DNA of 64,000 nt from Lacipirellula limnantheis (GTDB lineage Bacteria > Planctomycetota > Planctomycetia > Pirellulales > Lacipirellulaceae). The stretch is from contig NZ_CP036339.1 in the NCBI RefSeq assembly GCF_007746075.1, forward strand, positions 1,808,785 through 1,872,784. The letters are read 5' to 3'. The first letter of the stretch is position 1. The number at the start of each line of letters is the position of its first letter. Shown here piece by piece: positions 27,701 through 38,200 of the stretch. The notes under the pieces were generated by a model. It had not been told where the DNA came from. It made no database searches and worked only from the letters and a program-made list of their open reading frames with translations. Made by a program: the position numbers and the translations under genes.

Positions 27701-29203
27701 ATGGCGACCGCGATCGAGCAACTCACTAACGGCGTCCATTTTCTTGCCCCGGAATTGATTCTGGTGGTCGCCGTCTGCGTCATGTTCCTCACCGGGCCCT
27801 TCTTCGTCACCGAAGCGGGCGTCGGGGCTCCGGGCCTGCGCAAACGCTGGGGCGCGCTCGCGCTGGTGGCCATCGGATGCGCCGGCTTTGTCTGGTGGAC
27901 TTCCGATGCGGTCCGGCCGCTCGATACGGGGCCGTTCCGAGCCGATGCGCTCACTTGGTACGTCCGCGGGCTGACGCTGGCGCTAGGGGCGCTCATCTCG
28001 ATCGTCTTAGTCGACCAGATCGACGACGGCCACTCCGCCGAGTCTCAAGCTTGCCTCTTAGCAATTCTAGTCGGCGTCAATCTCACCGCTCTGGCGAACG
28101 ATCTGATCGTCCTCTTCCTGGCTTTAGAGCTTGTCAGCATTCCGACGTACGTCCTGCTTTACCTGCCGCGCCGCGGCGAAGCGAATCAGGAAGCGGCCAT
28201 CAAGTACATGTTGCTGAGCATCTTCTCGTCCGCAATCGTCCTCTACGGCATGTGCATGCTGTACGGCGCCGCGGGGACCACGAATTTGGCCGGCATTGCC
28301 GAGGTTTTTTCAGCCGGAAAATCGGATGGCGCCGCGACGCTTGTGCGGCTGTCAGTGGCGCTGCTTATCGCTGGGCTGTCATTCCGTCTCGGCGCTGTAC
28401 CGTTCCACTTTTATGCTCCGGACGTATTTCAGGGAATTCCGTCAGCCGCCGCCGCAATGCTCTCGTATGTGCCGAAGATGGTTGGATTTGCCGCCCTGCT
28501 GCGGCTGCTGCCGCTCGTCGATGGCCTCGGCGTCACCGAAGCAGTTAGCGGCCCGTCGGCTCAGATGCTGATTGCCGCGTTAGCGATCGCCACGATGACC
28601 ATTGGCAATCTGTTGGCGCTGCGGCAAGACAACCTCTATCGCCTCATGGCCTATTCCAGCGTGGCCCACGCCGGTTATATGATGATCGGCCTCGTCGTTC
28701 AGAGCGAGAACTCAGACGTCAGCGGCGTCGGCGCCTTGCTGTTCTACCTGGCAACTTACGCGCTGATCACGATCGGCGTGTTTGCCCTGTTCGCCGGAGT
28801 GAGTAGCGACAAGTCGCCGGTGCGAACCGTGAGCGATCTGGCGGGGATGAGCCGCATTCACCCAGCCGTCGCTCTCGCCCTCGCCGTGTGCCTGTTCAGC
28901 TTGACCGGCCTGCCGCCGACAGTGGGGATGCTCGGCAAGCTAAATCTCTTCCTTGCCAGTTGGGGCGAGGGGACGACGCTTGGCCGGTCGCTCGCCATCG
29001 TCCTCGCGGTGAACGCGGCAATCTCCGCGTGGTACTACCTGCGATTAATTGGCGTGATGTTCTTCGATACGGCCCCGGCGGGCGAAAAGTCGAAGCTGAC
29101 ATTGGCCCCCGCCGTTGCCGGGACGCTCTGCTCCGTGGCAAGCATCTTGCTGTTCATCTCGCCGCAGCAGCTTTGGGAAGCCGCAGTCAAGTTCGTTCCC
29201 TAG
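27701..29203 (+). CDS. nuoN: NADH-quinone oxidoreductase subunit N
   Basis: This 500-residue antiporter-like subunit ends the operon. It has the ALELVSIPTYVLLYLPRRGEANQEAAIKYML-like core and the YSSVAHAGYMMIGL segment typical of NuoN. The start ATG at 27701 has a well-placed AGGAG (27688-27692). An upstream in-frame reading from 27545 only extends into nuoM sequence and was rejected. No terminator-like hairpin with a T tract was found after it. Confidence 0.97.
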   Translation: MATAIEQLTNGVHFLAPELILVVAVCVMFLTGPFFVTEAGVGAPGLRKRWGALALVAIGCAGFVWWTSDAVRPLDTGPFRADALTWYVRGLTLALGALISIVLVDQIDDGHSAESQACLLAILVGVNLTALANDLIVLFLALELVSIPTYVLLYLPRRGEANQEAAIKYMLLSIFSSAIVLYGMCMLYGAAGTTNLAGIAEVFSAGKSDGAATLVRLSVALLIAGLSFRLGAVPFHFYAPDVFQGIPSAAAAMLSYVPKMVGFAALLRLLPLVDGLGVTEAVSGPSAQMLIAALAIATMTIGNLLALRQDNLYRLMAYSSVAHAGYMMIGLVVQSENSDVSGVGALLFYLATYALITIGVFALFAGVSSDKSPVRTVSDLAGMSRIHPAVALALAVCLFSLTGLPPTVGMLGKLNLFLASWGEGTTLGRSLAIVLAVNAAISAWYYLRLIGVMFFDTAPAGEKSKLTLAPAVAGTLCSVASILLFISPQQLWEAAVKFVP

Positions 29204-29628
29204 CCGACAAGTCCTTTTGCTACGGCATTCGCGCCGTTTGGGCACGCCATCGGGCCTGCCCATCTGGCCGTTGGAGAACGGAGTGACGTGCGCTTGCCGG
29301 GCAAATTCCAGGGCTGATGCACGCTTCGCTCGATCGCCGGCCGTCTCAAGACGCCGCCGCGCGTGCCCGTGCACCCGTATGATCCGGACAATCGGAGGTC
29401 ACGGCGGTTGAAAGACCGGCGCGACCCGCATTCGCGGCGTTCGTCCAGCCTCGAATCGCGGCAAACAGGCTGGCGAACCTAGACACGCCCTTCCCCGCAA
29501 TCAGACTGAAATTGTCGGCCCCCCGACCGGAGTTCTGACTCCGCTTCTCCTCGGGGCGTGAGGATGCCGCACTCGAACGGCGTCGAACTTTCGAAGTTCC
29601 TGCTCCGCTCACGACACGATTGGCCGCC
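29204..29628. other. Gene-free 425-base gap between nuoN and the PEP-CTERM gene
   Basis: I see no convincing coding frame, RNA gene or terminator here. The sequence is GC-rich with scattered short dyads (for example CGACCGGAG...CTCCG near 29520). It probably holds the promoter of the PEP-CTERM gene, but no -35/-10 pair stands out. Confidence 0.5.
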
Positions 29629-32088
29629 ATGAATGAGTCCGCCTCGGCGCCCGCCGGCGCTTCGTTGCCCACTCGGTTCGCCGTTCGGCGCCCTCTTGCC
29701 GGACTGATGACGCTCGCGCTGCTCGCGTTCTCGGCGACTGCGGCGCAGGCCGCGCTCGTCTACAACGTGGGGCAGACCGAGGTGATCTATTCTGCTTCGC
29801 AGCGCCGCAACAAGGGGCTCGACTACTGGGTCGACGGCAATCTTGGCGTCGTCCCGATCGGCAATGGCCAGTACCAGTTTTATGGAGCCAACGGTCCGAC
29901 TCCCGTCCGCACGACAGGCACGCTTGCCGACCCGGCGCAGTCCCGCAGCAACGTCAGCATCACAGGATTGCCAAGCAACTATTTCAATTACGTCGCGGGC
30001 GGTCCGACCTATTTCGACGCCACGACCGGCGCACGACTGATGATCTACCACGCTGAACGCCACGCCAGCAGTGGGCAAGATTACTACAGCGTGCTAGGCA
30101 TGGCCGTTTCCACCGATTCACAGGGCCTGCAGTTCCGCGATCTCGGTCTGATCGTCGAGCCCGATGTGCCGATGTCGCAGCGGACGCAGTCCATTGAAGT
30201 CGGCGGCGGCTCGTTCGCCGTCATGAACGGTGACATGTACGTCTATTATCGCGATTATCTGGAAGGGGGAGGCAGCAGCGAACTCGCCGTCGCCAAGGCC
30301 CCCATCGCCACGATCCTGGCCAACGCCATAAACAACCAGGGCACCAGCTTCACCAAGTACTACAACGGCGCCTGGACGCAACCCGGCATCGGCGGGCGAT
30401 CTTCCGCGCTGGAAGTCGGCAATCCCGGGAATGCGTGGTCGGCCGTGTCGTACAACGACTACCTCGGCGGACTCATCATGATGACCTCCGACTGGGCAGA
30501 CTCTACCGGCAACAACAACCTCTTCCTCTCAACGTCGATGGACGGCGTGAATTGGAGCCAGCGACAGGCGGTCGTCACCGACGCCGGAGAGCAAATGTAT
30601 CCGACGCTCATCGGCACTGGTGCGGACCCGACGCACACCGGGCAGTCCTTCTACGCCTACTACACCGATAGCGCTTCAGGGGGCTGGAATCGGTGGAACG
30701 ACGCCAAACTGGTGCGCCGGCAGATCACCTTGAGCAACGGGGTCCCGACGCCGGCTCCCGATCCCGAGCCGACGCCGACTTCCGGCGTTATCGCCAGCTA
30801 TCGGTCCGATTTTCAGGCCGGCGCCCCCGCTCAGGGCTGGAAGTACATGTGGAACCCCAACGGCAAGCTTGGCGACGCTAGCAAGTACGCCGCGCTCCAG
30901 TGGAGCTCGACCGAAGGGGTCTACAACACCACGGGCGCCGCGACCAGGGTCTGGAACGGCAAGTCGCATAACGACGATTACCTGATGCTGGGCGCCGACG
31001 GCGGTCACCCGGGACGCCCTGGGTACTACGCGATCACGGGCTACACGATCCAGGCCGATGATGGCGCCGGGCTTTATCAGCTCATTGGCAGCTCGATCAT
31101 GAAGAGTGACTCCGTGAAGACGGGCGATGAGGACGGCCTCGATCTGCTGCTCTACATCAACAACACGAAGCTCGGATCGCTGCAGAGCGTCTCGACCACA
31201 GGGTCGATGCTGTCATTCGACCGCGATCTGGGCCGACTTGCCGTCGGAGATACGGTCTACGTCATGATTGGCGCCGGCAAGAATCAGAATTTTGACCTGT
31301 TCAAGAGTTTTGATTTCTCACTGATTCGCACCCCGCAAGTAACTATCCCCGACCCGAATCCCAACCCCGCGCCGACGCCGGAGCAGCCAGTCGAAAGGCA
31401 GTGGATCGCCGTGGCGGGATTTCGCGGCGACTTTCAATCAGGCGGTCCGGCGGCCGGGTGGAAGTATCAGTGGAGCGCCAGCGGCAAGCTCGGCGACGCC
31501 AGCAAATATGCAAATTTGAAATGGAGTTCGGTGGCAGGCGCCTATAACACGACCGGCGGCGCCACTACGGTCTGGAATGGCAAGACCCACAACGACGACT
31601 ATCTCACCCTCGGCCTCGACGGCGGACACCCGGGACGAGCCGGCTACTGCACGATTGCTGGGTATACGATTCAAGCCGAGGACGGCGCAGGGTCCTATCG
31701 GTTGAATGCCGGCCTGATCTCCAAGGCTGATGGCGTGAAGACGGGCGACGAAGATGGCTTGGAATTGCTCGTCTACGTTAATAGCACGCGGATCGGCGGG
31801 ATCGAAACCGTCCTCACGGATGGTTCCTGGAAGGGATTCTTCCGCGAATTTGGCCAACTCGCCGTCGGCGACACGATCTATGTGATGATCGGTTCGCTCA
31901 AGAATCAGAACTTCGACAACTTTGCAAACTTTGATTTTAGCATCGAGCGACTCACGGCAGTCACGCCCGTTCCAGCCGCAGCCGCGTTTGCTTTAGCGTC
32001 CGTGCCGGAGCCATCAAGTGCAGTGATGCTGACGCTCGCCACGGCAATGCTCAGCGGCGCCCGCCTCCGGCAGCGCTTGAGAAGCTAA
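29629..32088 (+). CDS. PEP-CTERM surface protein with β-propeller-like N-terminus and two tandem C-terminal domains
   Basis: This 819-residue protein has a signal peptide (LMTLALLAFSATAAQAAL). Residues about 45-370 look like a five-bladed sialidase or GH43-like propeller, with VLGMAVSTDSQGLQF and LFLSTSMDGVNW repeats. Two closely similar domains of about 180 residues follow (30781-31332 and 31402-31950), each with GKLGDASKYA, TGDEDGL and KNQNFD, separated by Pro-rich linkers. The C-terminus VPEPSSAVMLTLATAML plus a basic tail is a PEP-CTERM sorting signal, cleaved by exosortase. No exosortase gene is in the window. It is likely a cell-surface carbohydrate-binding protein. Confidence 0.88.
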   Translation: MNESASAPAGASLPTRFAVRRPLAGLMTLALLAFSATAAQAALVYNVGQTEVIYSASQRRNKGLDYWVDGNLGVVPIGNGQYQFYGANGPTPVRTTGTLADPAQSRSNVSITGLPSNYFNYVAGGPTYFDATTGARLMIYHAERHASSGQDYYSVLGMAVSTDSQGLQFRDLGLIVEPDVPMSQRTQSIEVGGGSFAVMNGDMYVYYRDYLEGGGSSELAVAKAPIATILANAINNQGTSFTKYYNGAWTQPGIGGRSSALEVGNPGNAWSAVSYNDYLGGLIMMTSDWADSTGNNNLFLSTSMDGVNWSQRQAVVTDAGEQMYPTLIGTGADPTHTGQSFYAYYTDSASGGWNRWNDAKLVRRQITLSNGVPTPAPDPEPTPTSGVIASYRSDFQAGAPAQGWKYMWNPNGKLGDASKYAALQWSSTEGVYNTTGAATRVWNGKSHNDDYLMLGADGGHPGRPGYYAITGYTIQADDGAGLYQLIGSSIMKSDSVKTGDEDGLDLLLYINNTKLGSLQSVSTTGSMLSFDRDLGRLAVGDTVYVMIGAGKNQNFDLFKSFDFSLIRTPQVTIPDPNPNPAPTPEQPVERQWIAVAGFRGDFQSGGPAAGWKYQWSASGKLGDASKYANLKWSSVAGAYNTTGGATTVWNGKTHNDDYLTLGLDGGHPGRAGYCTIAGYTIQAEDGAGSYRLNAGLISKADGVKTGDEDGLELLVYVNSTRIGGIETVLTDGSWKGFFREFGQLAVGDTIYVMIGSLKNQNFDNFANFDFSIERLTAVTPVPAAAAFALASVPEPSSAVMLTLATAMLSGARLRQRLRS

Positions 32089-33158
32089 TACGACGCCTGC
32101 CTGGTTGCCGAACTTCGGATATCGTGCAGCAGTGCGTCGACCTCTGCCGTCGTCGTCGCCCACGAGCACATAAACCGGGCGGAGCCAAGGCCGATGAAGG
32201 TGTAATATCGCCAGCCCCGCTGGTTGAGTCGCTGATGGACCGCTGCTGGGAGCGAGGCGAAGACGGCGTTCGCGTCGGGAGGATGCAGGAGGTCGACCCC
32301 GGGCGTCGCCGATAACCCTGCAGCCAGGCGGGCGGCCATGGCATTTCCGTGCCGGGCATGCTTGAGCCAGGCCGAATCCGACAGCAGGCCGAGCCAGGGA
32401 GCGGTGAGGAATCGCATTTTCGAAGCAAGTTGCCCAGCCTGCTTACAGCGGTATGCGAAGTCGGCCGCAAGACGCCGATCAAAAAACAGCACCGCCTCGC
32501 CAACCGGCAGTCCAATCTTGGCGCCGCCAAAGCAAAGCACGTCGACCTGCGCCGCGCGGATGATGTCGCCCGGGGCCGCGTCGAGCGATGCCACGGCATT
32601 GGCAAAACGTGCGCCATCCATGTGAACTCGCAGCCCCAATCGTTTTGCGGCGGCCCCCAGCTGAGCGAGTTCTTTCAGGGAATAGACTGTTCCCATCTCG
32701 GTTGACTGGGTGATGCTCAACACATGGGGCTTGGGGTAGTGAATATCTGTGCGGCGCGTGACGAGCTCTTCCACTGAAGCCACGTTAAGCTTGCCGTGAG
32801 TGGAACCCGCGAGCAGCAGCTTCGCGCCGCCCGAGAAAAACTCGGGTCCTCCGCATTCGTCGGTTTCCAAGTGAGCGACGTCGGAACAAATCACGCTATG
32901 GTACGGCTGGCAGCATGTCGACACAGCCAGTGAGTTAGCGGCAGTGCCATTGAACACGAAATAGACGTCGCAGTCCGCGGCGAACAGCTCGCGGAGACGG
33001 TCCGCGACGACCGTCGTATATCGGTCGTTGCCGTACGAGGCTTGCGAACCGGCATTCGCTTCGACGAAAGCTTGGAGCGCTTCGGGACAGGCGCCCGCCG
33101 TGTTGTCGCTGGCAAACTGACAACCTGGCTTGATCGCCGTCTCCGTTTCGCTGGCCAT
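32085..33158 (-). CDS. Low-specificity L-threonine aldolase-like PLP enzyme
   Basis: This 357-residue aminotransferase-fold protein has FASDNTAGACPEAL at the N-terminus and the HLETDECGGPEF segment. The PLP-binding lysine is in CFGGAKIGLPVGEAV. Threonine aldolases cleave L-threonine (or allo-threonine) to glycine and acetaldehyde. The stop codon overlaps that of the convergent PEP-CTERM gene by 4 bases. A β-eliminating-lyase role cannot be excluded, because these families share the fold. Confidence 0.87.
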   Translation of the reverse strand: MASETETAIKPGCQFASDNTAGACPEALQAFVEANAGSQASYGNDRYTTVVADRLRELFAADCDVYFVFNGTAANSLAVSTCCQPYHSVICSDVAHLETDECGGPEFFSGGAKLLLAGSTHGKLNVASVEELVTRRTDIHYPKPHVLSITQSTEMGTVYSLKELAQLGAAAKRLGLRVHMDGARFANAVASLDAAPGDIIRAAQVDVLCFGGAKIGLPVGEAVLFFDRRLAADFAYRCKQAGQLASKMRFLTAPWLGLLSDSAWLKHARHGNAMAARLAAGLSATPGVDLLHPPDANAVFASLPAAVHQRLNQRGWRYYTFIGLGSARFMCSWATTTAEVDALLHDIRSSATRQASY

Positions 33159-33181
33159 GTTGAGTCTTCAGTTGATGGTTG

Positions 33182-34138
33182 CTAGGCCTGCTCGCTCCCG
33201 AAAGCGCTCCGCAACAGCGACAAGCTTTGCGGAATTGCAGTGCGCCAATCCTCATTCCCCTCAAACTCAAGCGACACATACCCGCGATAGCCGTGACGTC
33301 GCAGCAGATCGGCGATGCGCGTGTAGTCGAGGTCGAGCGAGTACCAGACGCCGCCGCCGAAGTACGTTTTGGCCTGCACGAATACCGTTTCAGGAGCCAG
33401 CATCTCCAGCCGATCGTACGGGTCCTCAAGAAAGTTGCCAGTGTCGAGCGTGCAGCGGAGCCATGGGGAGTCAATCGCCTTGATGATCCTGAGCACGCCC
33501 TCTGGCGTCAGCCCGAGGCCCCAGTGGTTTTCGAGCCCAAGAGTGACGCCGCACTTCTCTGCCGCCGGAATGCACTTCTCGAACGAGTCGATGACCCATT
33601 TAAATCCGTCGTCGTCGGAATAGCCCTCCAGCCGCGGCTCAATGCCGCGATTTGCCATCAACTCGTCAAAGTCCTTGCTTGTTCCCCACCGTCCCGTGTT
33701 GACGCGCATCGTTGGGATGCCGAGAGCGTACGCAAGTTCGATCGCTCGATTCGTGTGGTCGATGTTCTTCTGACGAATAGCGGGATCTGGCGAAAGGAAG
33801 CCTTGATGCGTGCTCAATCCACAGAGGCTCACCCCGTTGATGAGCGCGCGCTGCTTGAGTCGCTGAAGTTGCGCCGGCTCTTCGCTCTCCATCTGCATTT
33901 GCAGAATCTCGACGGCGTCAAAACCCATTCGCGCGGCTTCGTCGATGCATGTTTCGATCGGGAGCTTCGCATCTTCCTTGAACCGCCAGAAGGAGTACGT
34001 CGAAACGGCTATCGGGTTGCCGCGACCGGGGGCTGGGGTGACGGGTTGCTGCGCTTCATCAGCTTTCGCCGCGATGGCGGCGCTGGCGCCCGCGGCGATC
34101 GCCGTTTGCGCGAAGAACTGACGACGACTTGTAGGCAT
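33182..34138 (-). CDS. Tat-exported sugar phosphate isomerase/epimerase (xylose isomerase-like TIM barrel)
   Basis: The protein is 318 residues from the ATG at the complement of 34136-34138; a GTG directly before it is an alternative. A twin-arginine signal (SRRQFFAQTA) opens it, so it should be exported folded. The barrel has WRFKEDAKLPIETCIDEAARMGFDAVEI, then GLENHWGLG and CTLDTGNF, with conserved Glu/His/Asp positions of the AP-endonuclease-2 superfamily. Planctomycetes carry many such periplasmic epimerases of unknown substrate. It shares the strand with the aldolase and rpiB, which suggests sugar metabolism. Confidence 0.85.
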   Translation of the reverse strand: MPTSRRQFFAQTAIAAGASAAIAAKADEAQQPVTPAPGRGNPIAVSTYSFWRFKEDAKLPIETCIDEAARMGFDAVEILQMQMESEEPAQLQRLKQRALINGVSLCGLSTHQGFLSPDPAIRQKNIDHTNRAIELAYALGIPTMRVNTGRWGTSKDFDELMANRGIEPRLEGYSDDDGFKWVIDSFEKCIPAAEKCGVTLGLENHWGLGLTPEGVLRIIKAIDSPWLRCTLDTGNFLEDPYDRLEMLAPETVFVQAKTYFGGGVWYSLDLDYTRIADLLRRHGYRGYVSLEFEGNEDWRTAIPQSLSLLRSAFGSEQA

Positions 34139-34196
34139 CACGGCGATTCTCCCGTAGCGTGAACTTGGACGCCAGAAACGATGCGAGTTCGTACAA

Positions 34197-34628
34197 TTAA
34201 ACCGCGTCGATCAGATCGATCCGCCGCTGGTGGCGGCCTCCTTCGAACGGCGTGGTCAGCCATGCGTCGACGATGTCGATCGCCAGCTGTTCGGAAATCA
34301 TTCGCTCACCAAGTGAAAGAACGTTGGCGTTGTTGTGCTGGCGGCCGAGACGCGCCGACTCGACGTTCCAGCATAGGGCGCAGCGGACGCCCTTTACCCG
34401 GTTGGCCACCATAGCCTCGCCGTTACCCGAGCCGCCCAGCACGATCCCGCGTTCCGCGTCGCCGCGGGCGACCGCCTCGGCCACCGGTCGGATAAACAAC
34501 GGATAATCGACCGCTTCCGTCGAATCAGTGCCGTAATCGGAAACTTCGTGTCCCAGAGCAATCAAGTGAGACTTGATGAGTTCCTTGTAGCGGAATCCGG
34601 CGTGATCGGAGCCGATGGCGACGTTCAT
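34197..34628 (-). CDS. rpiB: Ribose-5-phosphate isomerase B
   Basis: This 143-residue protein starts MNVAIGSDHAGFRYKELI and has the phosphate loop GGSGNGEAMVANRVKGVR. The active-site region is of the actinobacterial type: GGSGNGE replaces the CGTGIG with its catalytic cysteine, and a Glu is thought to take over in the Mycobacterium enzyme. It interconverts ribose-5-phosphate and ribulose-5-phosphate. CNVES-type residues follow in ALCWNVESARLGRQHNNANV. Confidence 0.93.
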   Translation of the reverse strand: MNVAIGSDHAGFRYKELIKSHLIALGHEVSDYGTDSTEAVDYPLFIRPVAEAVARGDAERGIVLGGSGNGEAMVANRVKGVRCALCWNVESARLGRQHNNANVLSLGERMISEQLAIDIVDAWLTTPFEGGRHQRRIDLIDAV

Positions 34629-34747
34629 AGCTGTATGGCAGGGTGTGTTGGTGGCGAAGTCAAGTTCATTCTACCGATCGGGTCGGCGAGCGCCGACCGA
34701 CTTGAGACCGGACCCGCAGAAATCGGGCGGCCGCAGTCGCTTGCCGC

Positions 34748-35191
34748 ATGAGGTATACTTGTCCGCCTGAAAGCCGCATTTCGACCTTCTTCCGTGAACT
34801 CCATGACATCGTGACGCATCGGGCATTTAACTACGAGTCGCGCAATGAGCCGCTGCTGACGCGTGGGGCGTTTGCTCGACGTCTTGGCGTCAATTTGTTC
34901 GTGGCCCTGCTGCTCATCGCAGCCTCGCTGCTGGCGGGGATGGCTGGGTATCACCATTTCGAGTCGATGGCATGGATTGATGCGTTCGCCAATGCCTCGA
35001 TGATTCTCTCTGGAATGGGCCCGCTCGTTCCGATGCAAACTTGGGGCGGCAAGTGCTTCGCGGGCTGGTACGCCCTGTACAGCGGCCTGGCGCTCATTCT
35101 GGTCAGTGGGTTGATTCTCGCTCCGATTCTTCATCGTTTGATGCATCGTTTTCATCTCGATACCGAAGACGACGATTCAGGAAACGACTAA
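34748..35191 (+). CDS. Small membrane protein of unknown function
   Basis: This 147-residue protein has helices at about 48-67 (NLFVALLLIAASLLAGMAGY) and 112-128, and a shorter hydrophobic stretch between them (DAFANASMILSGMGPLVPM). The tail is acidic (HLDTEDDDSGND). The two-helix layout with an intervening loop is vaguely reminiscent of a two-TM ion channel, but the GMGP loop is not a potassium-channel filter. I do not recognise the family. The start is uncertain: TATACT, a good -10 element, lies inside the first codons at 34754, so translation may begin later, for example at a GTG near 34811. Confidence 0.6.
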   Translation: MRYTCPPESRISTFFRELHDIVTHRAFNYESRNEPLLTRGAFARRLGVNLFVALLLIAASLLAGMAGYHHFESMAWIDAFANASMILSGMGPLVPMQTWGGKCFAGWYALYSGLALILVSGLILAPILHRLMHRFHLDTEDDDSGND

Positions 35192-35204
35192 TCCGCGAGT
35201 GACT

Positions 35205-38200
35205 TCACGCCAAGGTGATCAGCAGGTCGCCCGCTTCTACTTGGTTGCCGGTGCCGACGTGGATCGTCGCCACTTCGCCATCGGCGTCGGCGGCAATCGT
35301 CGTCTCCATCTTCATTGCCTCGAGGGTCATCAGCTTTTGGCCCTTGGCCACCTTTTCCCCTGCCTGAACGGCCACCAGCACCACCATGCCAGGCATGCTG
35401 GCTCCGATCTGCTTCGCGTTGTTCGGGTCGGCCTTGGCGGCGACGGTCGCTTCGTTCACCAACGAGCGATCGGTAACGGTCACCTCGCGAGGCTGGCCGT
35501 TGAGCTCAAAGAACACGCCGCGGGTGCCGTCGGCGTGGGGCTCGCCGACAGTGAGGAACTTGATGATCAGCGTCTTACCCGGTTCGATGTCGACTGCAAT
35601 CTCCTCCTGCGATTCCATTCCATAGAGGAAGACTGGAGTCGGCAGCACGCCGGTGTCCCCATAGTGCTGCTGGTGCTGAGCGAACTGCTCGAAGACTTGC
35701 GGGTACATGAAGTGCGAGACGACGTCTTGCGGCGTCGGCTCGCCTTCGGTCAGCGGTGCGATCTTCTCTTCCGCCGCGGCGAAGTCGGCGGGCGGCAGCG
35801 TGTCGCCGGGTCGGCCTTCAACCGGCTTCTCGTTCCGCAGAATTCGCTTCTGCACCTCTTTGGGGAAGCCGAACGTCGTCTGGCCCATCTTGCCGCCGAG
35901 CAGGTCGAGCACCGACCGTGGGAACGCCAGCTCGCGTTCGCTCGCCATTAGCTCCGCACAGCTCAGGTCGTTCGCCACCAGGAACAGCGCCATATCGCCA
36001 ACCGCCTTCGACGTCGGCGTCACTTTGACGATGTCGCCGAACAGTTGGTTCACGTCGGCGTAGACGCGGCACACCTCAAGCCACCGTGACGCCAATCCGA
36101 GCGCCTGGGCCTGCTGGAACAGATTCGTGTACTGCCCGCCCGGCATCTCGTGCTGGTAGAGGTCGGCCCCCGCCGCGAGAACGGGGCTTTCGAATGGGGC
36201 GTAGAACTCGCGGGCCTCCCGCCAGTATTCGGAAATCGCATCAAGCGCGGCCGCATCGAGATTCGACGCCCGCGGCGTGAACCGCAACCCTTCGACCATC
36301 GTGTTGAGATTTGGCTGCGACGTGCCGCCCGACATCGACGCGAGGGCCCCGTCGGCAATGTCGAGCCCCGCCTCGGCCGCGTTGAGTATTGCCGCCGCCT
36401 GAACGCCGCCGGTATCGTGCGTATGGAAGTGGATCGGAATGTCGACCTCTTCCTTGAGCGCCTTCACGAGCACCGCCGCCGCGTGCGGTTTGAGCAGTCC
36501 CGCCATATCCTTGATCGCCAGGATATGGGCCCCCATGCGCTCCAGTTCTTTCGCCAAGTCAACGTAGTACTTCAGGCTGTACTTGGTCCGCTTGGGATTG
36601 AGGATGTCGCCGGTGTAACAGATCGCCGCCTCGCAGATGGCTCCGGTGGGTTGCACCGCCTCCATCGCGACTCGCATGTTGGGAGTCCAGTTCAGGGCGT
36701 CGAAAATGCGGAAGACGTCGATCCCTGCCGCCGCTGACTCGCGGACGCACTCGACCACGACATTGTCTGGATAGTTCGCGTATCCCATGGCGCTGGAGGC
36801 CCGCAGCAGCATCTGGAAGAGGATGTTTGGAATCTTCTCCCGCAGGATTTCCAGTCGCAGCCAGGGGGATTCCTTCAGGAACCGCATCGACGTGTCGAAC
36901 GTCGCTCCGCCCCACATCTCGATCGAGAAAAGGTCCGCCGCGTTCCGGGCGTAGGCGTCGGCAATCATCGCCAGGTCGTAGGTGCGGAAGCGCGTGGCGA
37001 GCAGCGATTGATGCGCGTCGCGCATCGTCGTGTCGGTCCAGAGGAGCGGCTTCTGTTCCTTGATCCACTTGGTGAAGCCCTGCACTCCCAGCTCTTTGAG
37101 CCGGTCGCGAGTTCCTTGCGGGAGCGGACCCCGCGTATCGACTTCCGGCAGGACGGCGGGTTCGCGCCGCTGGGCGCGTGGTTGGCCCTTGACGATCGGA
37201 TTGCCGTTGACGATCACGTCGCCGATGTAGGTGAGAAGCTTCGTCGCCCGGTCGCGGCGGGGGACGAAGTCGAAGAGCGCGGGCGTCTCGTCGATGAATC
37301 GCGTCGTGCAATTGCCGGCGACGAACGTGGGGTGCTCGATCAGCCGCGTGAGGAAGGGAATGTTCGTCTTGACGCCGCGGATGCGGAATTCCTGGAGGCA
37401 GCGTTCCATCCGCTGCGTCGCGTCGGCGAACGTCCTGCCCCAGGCGCTCACTTTCACCAACAGCGAGTCGTAGTACGGGAAGACGACGGCGCCCGAGAAC
37501 GCCGTGCCGGCGTCGAGCCGCACGCCCATGCCGCCCGCCGACCGGTAGTGAGTCACGCGGCCGTAGTCGGGCATAAAGCGGTTGGAGGGGTCTTCGGTGG
37601 TGACCCGCGACTGGATGGCGAAGCCGGTCGTTTCGATCGCGGCCTGCGACGGGATGCCAATGGCCGGGCTGCTGAGGGGCTCGCCCTGCGCAATCAATAT
37701 CTGCGAGCGGACGACGTCGATGCCGGTCACCTCCTCGGTAACGGTGTGCTCGACCTGGATCCGCGGATTGACTTCGATGAAGTAAAACTGGTTCGTGTCG
37801 GCGTCGACGAGGAACTCGACGGTGCCCGCGTTGTCGTACTTGACCGCGGCGCCGATCTTGACCGCGGCTTCGCAGAGCCGGTCGCGGACTTCGCTGGGAA
37901 GGTTCGGGGCCGGAGCGATTTCGACGACTTTCTGATGCCGCCGTTGTACCGAGCAATCGCGCTCGAAGAGATGCACCAAATTGCCGTGCTTGTCGCCGAG
38001 GAGTTGGACCTCGATATGCCGAGCCCGCTGGATGAATTTCTCGACGAAGATGTCGGGACTGCCGAAGGCGGTGAGCGATTCGCGTCGGGCCGACTCGTAG
38101 GAATCGGCGAAGTCTTTTGGATCGTTGACGACGCGCATGCCGCGTCCGCCGCCGCCGTGGGCCGCCTTGAGAATGATTGGGAAGCCGAGCCTCTCGGCCG

